Source: Candidatus Amoebophilus sp. 36-38
Lineage (GTDB): Bacteria; Bacteroidota; Bacteroidia; Cytophagales; Amoebophilaceae
Length of the DNA stretch: 64,000 nucleotides
Assembly (NCBI GenBank): GCA_001897825.1
Contig: MKUM01000072.1
Coordinates: 1-64,000, forward strand
Direction: 5' to 3'
This document shows positions 19,647 to 27,861 of this stretch, one piece after another. The translations under genes and the position numbers were made by a program. The stretch's first letter is position 1, and each line of letters opens with the position of its first letter. The notes under the pieces are model-generated. The model was not told where the DNA came from, ran no database searches, and was given only the letters and a program-made list of their open reading frames with translations.

Positions 19647-19669
19647 ATAGCAAGGATTCGCTATTTTTT
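19647..19669 (+). terminator. Probable intrinsic terminator after the mobile mystery operon
   Basis: A short stem ATAGC/GCTAT with an eight-base loop is followed by a run of six T, 31 bases downstream of the Fic stop codon. The stem is only five pairs, so this is a moderate call. Confidence 0.4.
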
Positions 19670-19739
19670 ATATTGAGAAGCCTTTAGTTAAATTTACTTC
19701 ATCACAGTAATTCTATTAAAAAATATATGCTGCTAGTGT

Positions 19740-20429
19740 ATGAATAGAGTTGATAGACTTATGGCAATACTAACCACATTACAATCTAAAAGATTCGTAC
19801 CCGCAGATTATATTGCTGATAAATACGAAATTAGTATTCGTACGGTTTACCGTGACCTTAAAGCACTCAATGAAATTGGTGTGCCCATATATTTTGAACC
19901 CAATAAAGGATATTCTATTCTCCAAGGCTTTTTCTTACCACCTGTTAGCCTTTCAAGCGAAGAAGCAAATGCCCTTATTCTTATTACCACACTTTCGGAA
20001 AAATTTGCCGATAAATCAATCAAACAACACATTGATAATGCTCTTGATAAGATAAAAGCTATTCTTAGGTCTACAGATAAAGAAAAAGCTGATTTGCTAC
20101 AGACACAAATCAGGATATATAAATATCATAATGAAACTCCAGAACAAGACTACTTGATTCAGATCCAAAATGCTATGATAAATCAACAAATACTTAGTAT
20201 TGAATATATTAACAATAAGGAGGAACTGAGCAACCGCGAAGTAGAACCAATAGGCTTAACATTTTATTCAAATCAATGGCATTTAATCGCTTGGTGTTGG
20301 AAACGCAAGGGATATCGTGATTTTAAGGTACTGCAAATTCAAAAATGTGCGAGTACCGCTATCCCATTTAGAATCACAGAACATTTGACACTTGATACCT
20401 ATATGAAAACATTAGATACAACAATATAA
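19740..20429 (+). CDS. YafY-type transcriptional regulator (HTH plus WYL domain)
   Basis: 229 residues. The N-terminal winged HTH of the DeoR/HTH_11 type is clear (DRLMAILTTLQSKRFVPADY, then SIRTVYRDLKALNEIGVPIY). A linker leads to a WYL ligand-binding domain (about residues 130-220) with EPIGLTFYSNQWHLIAWCWK. WYL regulators sense ligands, in some cases nucleic acids, and often stand beside defence or stress genes. Three small genes follow on the same strand: two zinc-ribbon proteins and a HEAT-like protein. A gap of 84 bases separates it from the first of these, so they may form its regulon. The target is not evident from the sequence. Confidence 0.88.
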   Translation: MNRVDRLMAILTTLQSKRFVPADYIADKYEISIRTVYRDLKALNEIGVPIYFEPNKGYSILQGFFLPPVSLSSEEANALILITTLSEKFADKSIKQHIDNALDKIKAILRSTDKEKADLLQTQIRIYKYHNETPEQDYLIQIQNAMINQQILSIEYINNKEELSNREVEPIGLTFYSNQWHLIAWCWKRKGYRDFKVLQIQKCASTAIPFRITEHLTLDTYMKTLDTTI

Positions 20430-20513
20430 AATTCCACTGACATAGGGTTGACAGTAGACACAAGTAAGTTTACGAGGAATCTGTTTTTATAGACTGTAAA
20501 CTATACTACATAT

Positions 20514-20774
20514 ATGAAAAAAGCATATAAAAATTGCCAAAAATGTGGAATATCTCTACAAAAATCTTCTAATAATCGTAGCTCTAGTACTAATGACATA
20601 ATCAGCAAGATGTATTGTAATTACTGTTACGAAAAAGGCAAATCTCTTCGGGCATATTGCACAGTCGCTGAAATGCAAGCTTTTGTTAGAGATAAAAGAA
20701 ACAAATTAGATTTTCCAAGTTTCTTAGCTTGGTTTTTTGTAGAAAGAACTTCCAAGTTAAAACACCACAAATAA
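20514..20774 (+). CDS. Putative zinc-ribbon protein, copy 1
   Basis: 86 residues. Two cysteine pairs, NCQKCG near the N-terminus and YCNYC near residue 45, form a likely zinc ribbon, with an additional Cys in the AYCTVAEM segment. The C-terminal half (EMQAFVRDK, then FPSFLAWFF) is helical. It matches the small putative zinc ribbon domain family found near regulators and methyltransferase-like genes; function unknown. It is a paralogue of the gene at 20993, with the same Cys spacing and the FPSFLAW signature. This copy has lost a few of the Gly residues of the linker. Confidence 0.75.
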   Translation: MKKAYKNCQKCGISLQKSSNNRSSSTNDIISKMYCNYCYEKGKSLRAYCTVAEMQAFVRDKRNKLDFPSFLAWFFVERTSKLKHHK

Positions 20775-20992
20775 ACATATCTATTAAGCCCATAGATAAA
20801 TTTTCAACTTACGTTATGCGGACATTAGTTAAAAGTTTATTAATAGAAAAATATCAAATTTGCAGAACAGCAATAGTAGACTTCTTACAAGCCTTATTGC
20901 TAACAGTATCTTACGCTACAATTTTTATATTTTAAGATTTATACTTGCAGAAAGTAAAGATAAAACTTAGATAACTATAAACTAAATCACTT

Positions 20993-21262
20993 ATGGAACA
21001 ACCATATAAAAATTGCCAAAGTTGCGGTATGCCGCTAAAAAAATCTCCGAGTGGTGGAGGCACTAACGCTGACGGAACTATCAGCAAAATGTATTGTGCT
21101 TATTGTTATGAAAAAGGGAAGTTTCTTCAGCCAAACTGCACCGTCATCGAAATGCAAACTTTTGTTCAGAATAAAATGAAAGAAATGGGATTCCCAAGCT
21201 TCTTGGCTTGGCTCTTTACAAGACGAATTTCCAAATTAGAGCGCTGGAAAAAACATAATTAG
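20993..21262 (+). CDS. Putative zinc-ribbon protein, copy 2
   Basis: 89 residues with NCQSCGMPLKK, a flexible Gly/Ser linker, MYCAYCYEKGKF and NCTVIEMQTFV, ending in the FPSFLAWLF helix. The four cysteines of two knuckles are conserved with the copy at 20514, and this version has the more typical CGMPL sequence of the family. It stops 12 bases before the HEAT-like gene, so they are probably co-transcribed. Role unknown; zinc binding is inferred from the cysteine spacing. Confidence 0.78.
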   Translation: MEQPYKNCQSCGMPLKKSPSGGGTNADGTISKMYCAYCYEKGKFLQPNCTVIEMQTFVQNKMKEMGFPSFLAWLFTRRISKLERWKKHN

Positions 21263-21274
21263 AAATCATACAAT

Positions 21275-21790
21275 ATGTCCATCGACCAATTATTAAAAGA
21301 TAAGGGCATTAAGGCAAAAGAGAAAACAGTACAAATTAATACCTGGCTTTTGGATAATACCCTGAGTATTGCAAGCCTTATCTCGCATGCTCAGAATGGA
21401 AAAGACCCTGTAAAAGCGCTATGTATCGAGGCTATAGAATTCGCAACCAAGCAAAATCCTAGTATTGCCACAGAAGCAGTGTTATACTTTGTCACACAAA
21501 CACTTACTGAAAAGAGTCCTCGAATAAAATGGGAATCTGCAAGGGTAATCAGTAACATCGCTCATCTATTTCCTTCAAAGCTAGATCGCACGACTTCCAA
21601 TTTACTTGACAATGCTGAACATCCTGGCACAGTAGTCCGTTGGAGCACTGCATATGCCTTGGGAGAAATACTAAAATTGAAAACGTCTATTAATGCAGAA
21701 CTTTTACCGACGGTTGAAGCTATTTGTAATCGAGAAGAGAAAAATAGTATCAAAAAGGTATACCTCGCTGCTATTAAGACTGTGTCTTAA
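21275..21790 (+). CDS. HEAT-repeat-like helical protein
   Basis: 171 residues made of paired helices with HEAT/armadillo character: SPRIKWESARVISNIAHLF and HPGTVVRWSTAYALGEILKL are two clear repeat units with the RW(E/S)xAxxL pattern, and EEKNSIKKVYLAAIKTVS is a final half unit. Such proteins are scaffolds for protein or DNA binding. A relationship to the AlkD-type DNA glycosylase fold is conceivable but no glycosylase signature is visible. It is the last gene of the plus-strand block and converges on rpmH. Only 12 bases separate it from the zinc-ribbon gene, so a common function is likely. Confidence 0.72.
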   Translation: MSIDQLLKDKGIKAKEKTVQINTWLLDNTLSIASLISHAQNGKDPVKALCIEAIEFATKQNPSIATEAVLYFVTQTLTEKSPRIKWESARVISNIAHLFPSKLDRTTSNLLDNAEHPGTVVRWSTAYALGEILKLKTSINAELLPTVEAICNREEKNSIKKVYLAAIKTVS

Positions 21791-21881
21791 TGATTTTAAA
21801 CTGAATTAGATTAGCTATATACCTGTAAAAAAGATAACTGCATAGCCAAAGTATTCATAAATATACAGGTTATGATAAGAT

Positions 21882-22040
21882 CTACCTTTTGTGACGTGGC
21901 TCATCAGATACGGTAAGTCTCTTTCTGCCTTTAGCTCTTCGGCGCGCTAATACGGCTCTCCCATCGGCTGTAGCCATACGCTTTCTAAATCCATGCTTGT
22001 TGCTTCGTTTTCTTTGCGAAGGTTGATAAGTTCTTTTCAC
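21882..22040 (-). CDS. rpmH: 50S ribosomal protein L34
   Basis: A 52-residue, Arg/Lys-rich protein read on the minus strand. It begins [20 protein letters not shown] after the initiator, followed by [20 protein letters not shown], the universal L34 signature. The start codon is GTG at 22038-22040 and the stop is TAG at 21882-21884. L34 is often near dnaA and the origin, but no dnaA, rnpA or origin-like DnaA-box cluster is visible in this window. A Bacteroidota-type promoter lies about 30 bases upstream. Confidence 0.95.
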   Translation of the reverse strand: MKRTYQPSQRKRSNKHGFRKRMATADGRAVLARRRAKGRKRLTVSDEPRHKR

Positions 22041-22392
22041 GGTTAGTTATAGTTTAAATCTCAGATTGCAAGTTTACATATTTTTTAGAAAACGTGCAAA
22101 AAACTGGATGATTTGTATGCATATTTTGTAGAACCTTAAAACATGCTTAACAAACTTCACACTGCTCTTAGTAGTTAAAAAGTTATGATTCTGTAGCAAT
22201 AAACTGTCTTTGGAGCTATTTCTTTAATTTTTTAAAAAGTAAAAATAAAATTTGAGGCCATGAAAATAAGTCCTTCAATAGCCAGAAAACCAATACTTCA
22301 AAAAAACAGCATGATAGCTCTTCATTTATATCCCATTTTACAAAAAAAATGACTAAATTGCCCCTTGATTGCTAATACGATAACTATTTAAA
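22041..22392. other. 352-base divergent intergenic region between rpmH and gyrA
   Basis: AT-rich DNA separating two divergently transcribed core genes, so it must hold both promoters. The rpmH side shows a plausible promoter (22069-22099). On the gyrA side no clear TAnnTTTG box stands out. A 30-codon ORF at 22260-22352 is present but has no recognisable content. Confidence 0.55.
22069..22099 (-). promoter_or_regulatory. Possible Bacteroidota-type promoter of rpmH
   Basis: On the minus strand, TTG is followed after 20 bases by TAAACTTG, close to the Bacteroidota consensus of TTG, about 19-20 bases, then TAnnTTTG. It lies 29 bases before the GTG start of rpmH. One mismatch in the downstream box keeps the confidence moderate. 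Confidence 0.4.
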
Positions 22393-24843
22393 ATGGCTAC
22401 AGAATCACACCAAAATATTATACCTATAAATATTGTAGATGAGATGCGTACAGCGTACATAGACTATTCTATGTCCGTAATCGTTGCCCGAGCCTTACCA
22501 GATGTAAGAGATGGGTTAAAGCCTGTGCATCGTAGAGTACTTTATGGGATACATGAATTAGGCTTAGCATCCAACAAGCCTTTTAAAAAATCTGCTAGAA
22601 TTGTAGGAGAAGTATTAGGTAAATATCATCCCCATGGAGATGCTTCTGTATATGATGCGATGGTGCGAATGGCCCAAGATTGGAGTCTACGCTATCCATT
22701 AGTACAGGGCCAAGGTAACTTCGGTTCTATAGATGGTGATGAGCCTGCAGCTATGCGTTATACAGAGGCCCGGCTTGCTCGTACAGCCGAAGAAATGTTA
22801 GCCGACCTGAATAAAGACACGGTAGACTTCCAATCGAATTTTGATGACTCCCTACAAGAACCCACCGTTTTACCAGCTAAACTTCCCAATCTGCTTATCA
22901 ATGGCAGCTCTGGAATCGCAGTAGGAATGGCTACAAACATGCCTCCCCACAATCTTACTGAAGTGATCAATGGAATCATCGCCTATATAGACAACAACGA
23001 TATAACTATAGACGAATTAATTCAATACATTCCAGGTCCTGATTTTCCTACTAGTGGAATTATTTATGGAATACAAGGCATTCGAGAAACTTATCAAACT
23101 GGTAGAGGCAGAGTATTGATGCGAGCCAAAGCTATCATTGAAACGACACCCACAGGTAAAGAACAGATTATTGTCACAGAGATTCCCTACATGGTAAACA
23201 AAGCGTTGTTAATAGAAAAAACAGCCCAACTTGTCAATGAAAAGAAAATAGAAGGCATATCAGATATTAGAGATGAATCGGATAAAGATGGATTAAGGAT
23301 CGTGTATGACCTCAAAAAAGATGCAATTGGTCAAGTAGTATTAAACAACTTATATAAAAACACATCTTTACAATCCTCTTTTGGTGTAAATAATGTGGCC
23401 CTAGTAGCAGGTAAGCCTAAAACACTGAACCTGAAAGAGCTGATACAGCACTTTGTAGCTCACAGACACGAAGTGCTACTAAGAAAAACGCAATACGAAC
23501 TAACCCAAGCACAAAAAAAGTTACATATTCTTGAAGGTTACTTAATTGCGCTAGACAATTTAGATGCGATCATAGCACTCATACGTGCTTCTAGAGATGC
23601 GGATACGGCCAAACAAGGCTTAATAGAAACCTATCAGCTAAGCGAAATACAGGCTAAAGCTATCTTAGAACTACGCTTACAGCGTCTGACAGGAATGGAG
23701 CGGGAAAAAATCTTACAAGAACACCAAGAAGTAACCCAACTCATTGAACGTCTACAGGCCATACTTGCAGATAAAAATATGCAAATGCAGCTCATCAAAG
23801 AGGAGCTGCAAGAACTGAAGGAAAACTATGGAGACAACAGAAGAACCGTCATAGAACATAGCACAGATGACATCACATTAGAAGATATGATTGCTGAAGA
23901 AGATATGGTAATCACGATTTCACAGCAAGGATATATCAAAAGAACGTCCCTATCTGAATATAGGATCCAACATAGAGGGGGAGTAGGCGCACGTAGTACA
24001 GGAACGAAAGAAGACGACACCATTACTCACTTATTTGTAGCTTCTACCCATCACTACCTACTCATTTTTACAACATTTGGCAAAGTATTTTGGAAAAAAG
24101 TTTACACCTTACCCGAAGGAACTAAAACATCCAAAGGCAGAGCCATACAAAACCTGATACCCATAGCACCAGGCGATCAAGTACAAAGCGTTATCAAAGT
24201 AAGAGATTTGCAGGACGCAACCTACGTAGATAGTCGCTATCTGCTTATGTGTACCGTACGAGGCATTATCAAAAAGACGCCTTTAGCTGCTTATACCAAT
24301 CCTAGAACAAATGGAATCCAGGCTATTAAGATTAACGATGGCGATCAATTGCTAGCTGTAAAATTAACCAAAGGAGACAACCATGTGGTTATAGCTGTAC
24401 GATCAGGAAGGGCTATCCATTTCCATGAAAGAGATGTACGTGCGATGGGCAGGGTAGCTGCAGGAGTACGAGGCATTACCTTAGGAAATAAAGAAGATCG
24501 TGTAGTAGGCATGGTAACCGTATATAAACCAGAAATTGATCTATTAGTAGTAGCAGAAAAAGGAGTTGGCAAACGTTCTGCTGTAGCTGATTACCGCATT
24601 ACAAAACGGGGAGGTAAAGGAGTAAAAACCCTTAATATAACCAATAAGACAGGTGCACTAGCAGCCATCGAAGCTGTAACCGATGGAGATGAATTATTAA
24701 TCATCAATACATCTGGAATAGCTATTAGAATAAGCGTTGATTCTTTGCGAGTAATGGGTAGAAATACACAGGGCGTACGACTGATACGTCTCAATGAAGG
24801 AGATGCCATTACTTCTATCGCTAAGATCACAGAAAATCTCTAA
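22393..24843 (+). CDS. gyrA: DNA gyrase subunit A
   Basis: 816 residues. The winged-helix breakage-reunion domain carries the catalytic tyrosine Y123 in [10 protein letters not shown]. The DNA gate has [18 protein letters not shown], and the GyrA beta-pinwheel follows from about residue 500, with a GyrA-box-like KRGGKG near the C-terminus that distinguishes gyrase from topoisomerase IV. With GyrB it introduces negative supercoils. At the position equivalent to E. coli Ser83 the residue is Ala84, whereas Asp88 (Asp87) is kept, notable because Ser/Thr-to-Ala at this site is linked to quinolone resistance. A TPR gene starts 29 bases downstream, probably in the same transcript. Confidence 0.96.
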   Translation: MATESHQNIIPINIVDEMRTAYIDYSMSVIVARALPDVRDGLKPVHRRVLYGIHELGLASNKPFKKSARIVGEVLGKYHPHGDASVYDAMVRMAQDWSLRYPLVQGQGNFGSIDGDEPAAMRYTEARLARTAEEMLADLNKDTVDFQSNFDDSLQEPTVLPAKLPNLLINGSSGIAVGMATNMPPHNLTEVINGIIAYIDNNDITIDELIQYIPGPDFPTSGIIYGIQGIRETYQTGRGRVLMRAKAIIETTPTGKEQIIVTEIPYMVNKALLIEKTAQLVNEKKIEGISDIRDESDKDGLRIVYDLKKDAIGQVVLNNLYKNTSLQSSFGVNNVALVAGKPKTLNLKELIQHFVAHRHEVLLRKTQYELTQAQKKLHILEGYLIALDNLDAIIALIRASRDADTAKQGLIETYQLSEIQAKAILELRLQRLTGMEREKILQEHQEVTQLIERLQAILADKNMQMQLIKEELQELKENYGDNRRTVIEHSTDDITLEDMIAEEDMVITISQQGYIKRTSLSEYRIQHRGGVGARSTGTKEDDTITHLFVASTHHYLLIFTTFGKVFWKKVYTLPEGTKTSKGRAIQNLIPIAPGDQVQSVIKVRDLQDATYVDSRYLLMCTVRGIIKKTPLAAYTNPRTNGIQAIKINDGDQLLAVKLTKGDNHVVIAVRSGRAIHFHERDVRAMGRVAAGVRGITLGNKEDRVVGMVTVYKPEIDLLVVAEKGVGKRSAVADYRITKRGGKGVKTLNITNKTGALAAIEAVTDGDELLIINTSGIAIRISVDSLRVMGRNTQGVRLIRLNEGDAITSIAKITENL

Positions 24844-24872
24844 GAACTAATTAATTTAAGAGAACTTCGTGT

Positions 24873-26057
24873 ATGCTTCTTTATAAAAATTATTCCTCAT
24901 ACCTGATAATAGCTTTGTTAGGGACTTGCATAACCTCTTCGGTACTAGGACTACCTACAGGACTTAAACAAGCACTACAAGCTTTTGATCAACAAGACTT
25001 TGAAAAAGCCCAAATAACGATTGATCAATTACTGGAAGAACCCCAATATCAACAACAACCTAGCAGTTGGTATTACAAAGGAGTCATCTACGATCAACTG
25101 ATGCGCAAGCACATCACATCAGACTCAGCAGGAATCTATCTAGATAGAAATTTAGAAGCATATAGAAAAACTTTGGTGATTAGCCATAAGCATACACAGT
25201 ATCACAGCTTTGCTAACATTAATATAGAACGTTTATGGGCTTATTACTTAAACAGAGGCGTACAATATTACAAAGTAGAAGCTTTTGATGAGGCTTTAGA
25301 ACAATTCGCAATATGTCAAAAAATCTATAACGATCATCCTTACATGCTTCTGTACACAGCTATTGCTGCTCATCAAGCTGAAAAATATGAAACCGCTTTA
25401 GGCTATTATGAAAAATATATAAAAATCGGTTCGGCGGCACCTGCTGTATACCGAGCTTTCGCTAATCTAACAGCCAATTATTTAAAAAATACAACCGGAG
25501 CGTATGAGATGTTGCAAAATGCGATGAACCAATATCCATGGGATATCAACTTATTAGAAGAATATTATCAACTGTTACTGGAGACCAATCAATTAGCCAA
25601 CACACAACAAAAGTTACAAACTGAGCTAGCAGGCATGCCCCATAACCCTAGCATATACTATCAACTGGCCTATTTATATACGCAAGAAAACAACCATGAA
25701 GAAGCAGTTGCACATTATAAAAAAGTCTTAGAATTATTACCTCGCCATATAGAAACTATTTTGCAATTAGGCAAGTCATATTATAATCAAGCAGCACAAC
25801 TCACTCAGCAGATGACTGATATGCCTGAAGAAGATTTTCAGCAGCATGGTAAAGAAATCCTTGAAAAGATGAACGAAAATCTAGAAGTGTCCTTAAATTA
25901 CCTTCAACAAGCCAATAAGTTATTGCCGAATAACCTAGAAATTATGAAACTAATGCATACGTTATATACTAGACTCAATAAAGGCGATCAAGCTGACCAA
26001 CTAGTCCGCAAAATAAAACGAATAAAAGGCGGTATACAACTTTTAGAATCAATATAA
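24873..26057 (+). CDS. Exported TPR-repeat protein
   Basis: 394 residues with an N-terminal signal segment (YLIIALLGTCITSSVLG) and a series of tetratricopeptide repeats, for example QALQAFDQQDFEKAQITIDQ, VQYYKVEAFDEALEQFAICQ, YETALGYYEKYIKIG and NNHEEAVAHYKKVLELLPRH. TPR arrays mediate protein-protein binding; in the periplasm or outer membrane of Bacteroidota such proteins are common and mostly uncharacterised. It lies 29 bases after gyrA on the same strand. No enzymatic domain is seen. The export prediction depends on the hydrophobic leader only. Confidence 0.8.
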   Translation: MLLYKNYSSYLIIALLGTCITSSVLGLPTGLKQALQAFDQQDFEKAQITIDQLLEEPQYQQQPSSWYYKGVIYDQLMRKHITSDSAGIYLDRNLEAYRKTLVISHKHTQYHSFANINIERLWAYYLNRGVQYYKVEAFDEALEQFAICQKIYNDHPYMLLYTAIAAHQAEKYETALGYYEKYIKIGSAAPAVYRAFANLTANYLKNTTGAYEMLQNAMNQYPWDINLLEEYYQLLLETNQLANTQQKLQTELAGMPHNPSIYYQLAYLYTQENNHEEAVAHYKKVLELLPRHIETILQLGKSYYNQAAQLTQQMTDMPEEDFQQHGKEILEKMNENLEVSLNYLQQANKLLPNNLEIMKLMHTLYTRLNKGDQADQLVRKIKRIKGGIQLLESI

Positions 26058-26302
26058 ATATATATTGATCCCCCTATCTTATCTGAATATAACCCATTTA
26101 AAATGCCTTAACTTTTGTATATTTTGCTTAAAGAAATACCTTATTCAACATAATTCTAAATTTAATAAATACCTATTCGATATGCATAAAAGAGTAACCA
26201 AATTACCAAAGCTAGCAAGCAATATATATTGCTTAAACAACAAGATTTATTAAATTTGCGACAACATTTGACCTTTTTCACCTAGGTCATTAATTCAATG
26301 TT

Positions 26303-27694
26303 ATGTCTCGCTTATTGTACATATCCTTCTTAAGTATCTGGTTACTTATATCTACCATAAGCTGTGATTGTAAAAATCAACCTCACCCCATCTATGAAAC
26401 TCAGGAAAAAGTAGAAGAACTTGAAAAAAAACTCCAAGAACTTGAAAAAAAATTAAAAAACATCCAAGGAATAAATCAAGAAAGGATAGAGGATCTAGAA
26501 AATCGTTTTTCTGCTTTTGTAAAGCGATTAGTTGATGAAGCAATCAAGCAAAACTCTCCGCTATCTCCTAATCCATCAGGTTCTGGTTCCACATCATTTC
26601 AAAATGAAATAGATACTATCAAAAGGGAACTAGATGACATAAAAAGTCAATCTTCCTCAACACAAGATGATCTGACAAGTACAAAATTAAAAGCTCAGCT
26701 AGATCAGCTAGAAAAGAAAATCTCTGAACTGGAAAATAAGTTTACGGAAGGACTGGATAAGGCTGAAAAAGCTGATAAAAAAGCGGTAGAAGCTCTAGAT
26801 AAAGCCAATCAAGTTAGAGAAGATGCTGTAAAAGCTAATGAAAAAGCTGTAAAAGCCCAAGAAGATGCTGAAAATGCCAAACTAGCTGCCGCAGAAGCTG
26901 ATAAAAAAGCAGTAAAAGCTAAAGAAGTGGCTGATGAGGCGAATGGCAAAGCCGATACAGCCCAGCAAGAGGCCGAAAAAGCTAAGCTAGCGGCTGATGA
27001 GGCTGTTAAAAAAGCGATAAATGCTAAAAAAGTAGCTGATGAGATCAATGGCAAGGCCGATACAGCCCAGCAAGAGGCCGAAAAAGCTAAGCTAGCGGCT
27101 GATGAGGCTGTTAAAAAAGCGGTAAAAGCTCAAAAAGGCGCTAAAGAAGCTAAGACAGCGGCTGAGGAAGTTGATAAAAAAGCGGTAAATGCTAAAAAAG
27201 TAGCTGATGAAGCTAAAGAAGAAATTAAACAGGTCAAAAAGCAGATTCTAGAAGCTCTTGAAGAAGTTAAAAAAGAGGCTATCCAAAAAGCAGAAGAAAT
27301 AGCTAAAAACGCTAAAAATGAAGCTCTAGAAGAAGTGAAAAAGGCACTAAAAGCTATCGAAAAAACTAAGAAAAAGGCTATCAAGCAAGCAGAAAAACTT
27401 ACTAAAAAAGCCAAAGAAGAAGCAATTGAAAAGGCCAAAATACTCGCAACCCAAGCTAAAGAAGATGCTTTACAAAAAGTACAAGAAGCTCTAAAAGCTG
27501 TTGAACAAGCTAAGCAAGAAGCAATTAAACAAGTTGACGCAGCTAGATCGGATGCGGTAGACATTGTTGAACAAGCTAAAGAGGAAGCTATCGCACAAGC
27601 CAACATACAAGCTGAAGAAGCTATCAACAGAGCAATTAAAAATCTGCAAGACCAATCCTTCACAAATAAATTAAAAAAGACCCTGGGCTTTTAG
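26303..27694 (+). CDS. Coiled-coil lipoprotein rich in Ala, Lys and Glu
   Basis: 463 residues. The leader ends in ISTISCDC with a lipobox cysteine near residue 21. An N-terminal heptad segment (VEELEKKLQELEKKL) is followed by a Ser/Pro linker and then some 300 residues of almost pure Ala/Lys/Glu heptads (AEKADKKAVEALDKANQ and many like it), predicted to form one long coiled coil. A 35-residue unit (105 bases) is duplicated nearly exactly near the middle. The tail FTNKLKKTLGF is short. Such proteins resemble Lpp-like spacers, tropomyosin-like surface lipoproteins and LEA-like proteins by composition; none of these is supported by specific motifs. A role as a periplasmic or surface rod is inference. 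Confidence 0.8.
   Translation: MSRLLYISFLSIWLLISTISCDCKNQPHPIYETQEKVEELEKKLQELEKKLKNIQGINQERIEDLENRFSAFVKRLVDEAIKQNSPLSPNPSGSGSTSFQNEIDTIKRELDDIKSQSSSTQDDLTSTKLKAQLDQLEKKISELENKFTEGLDKAEKADKKAVEALDKANQVREDAVKANEKAVKAQEDAENAKLAAAEADKKAVKAKEVADEANGKADTAQQEAEKAKLAADEAVKKAINAKKVADEINGKADTAQQEAEKAKLAADEAVKKAVKAQKGAKEAKTAAEEVDKKAVNAKKVADEAKEEIKQVKKQILEALEEVKKEAIQKAEEIAKNAKNEALEEVKKALKAIEKTKKKAIKQAEKLTKKAKEEAIEKAKILATQAKEDALQKVQEALKAVEQAKQEAIKQVDAARSDAVDIVEQAKEEAIAQANIQAEEAINRAIKNLQDQSFTNKLKKTLGF
26942..27125 (+). repeat. 105-base tandem duplication inside the coiled-coil lipoprotein gene
   Basis: The segment beginning AATGGCAAAGCCGATACAGC at 26942 recurs at 27047, and about 78 bases of the two units are the same except for isolated changes. 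The 105-base period equals 35 codons, five heptads, so the coiled-coil phase is kept. Confidence 0.85.
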
Positions 27695-27861
27695 CAGGCC
27701 TAAATCATTCCGAACTTCAAGCAACCTGAGGAATTTATTTTTTCGCTGGCTCGATTATATCAAGTAAACATTATTAGACTAGAATATCTACCACCAACCT
27801 TTTTTTAAATAAAAATTGGAGTTAAATTTATAAATAACCTAAATACTCCATCAGAATTAAT

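Noticed and set aside
20729-20935. 68-codon ORF after the first zinc-ribbon gene
   Set aside because: It overlaps the end of the zinc-ribbon gene in another frame and has no recognisable content.
22260-22352. 30-codon ORF upstream of gyrA (MKISPSIARKPILQK...)
   Set aside because: Too short, no similarity I can name, and no sign of translation signals; could be chance in AT-rich DNA.
21882-22392. Replication origin next to rpmH
   Set aside because: rpmH can neighbour oriC, but no dnaA, rnpA or cluster of DnaA boxes is visible; gyrA alone is not enough.
26065-26253. 62-codon ORF between the TPR gene and the coiled-coil lipoprotein
   Set aside because: Composition is that of non-coding AT-rich DNA, with no signal or motif.
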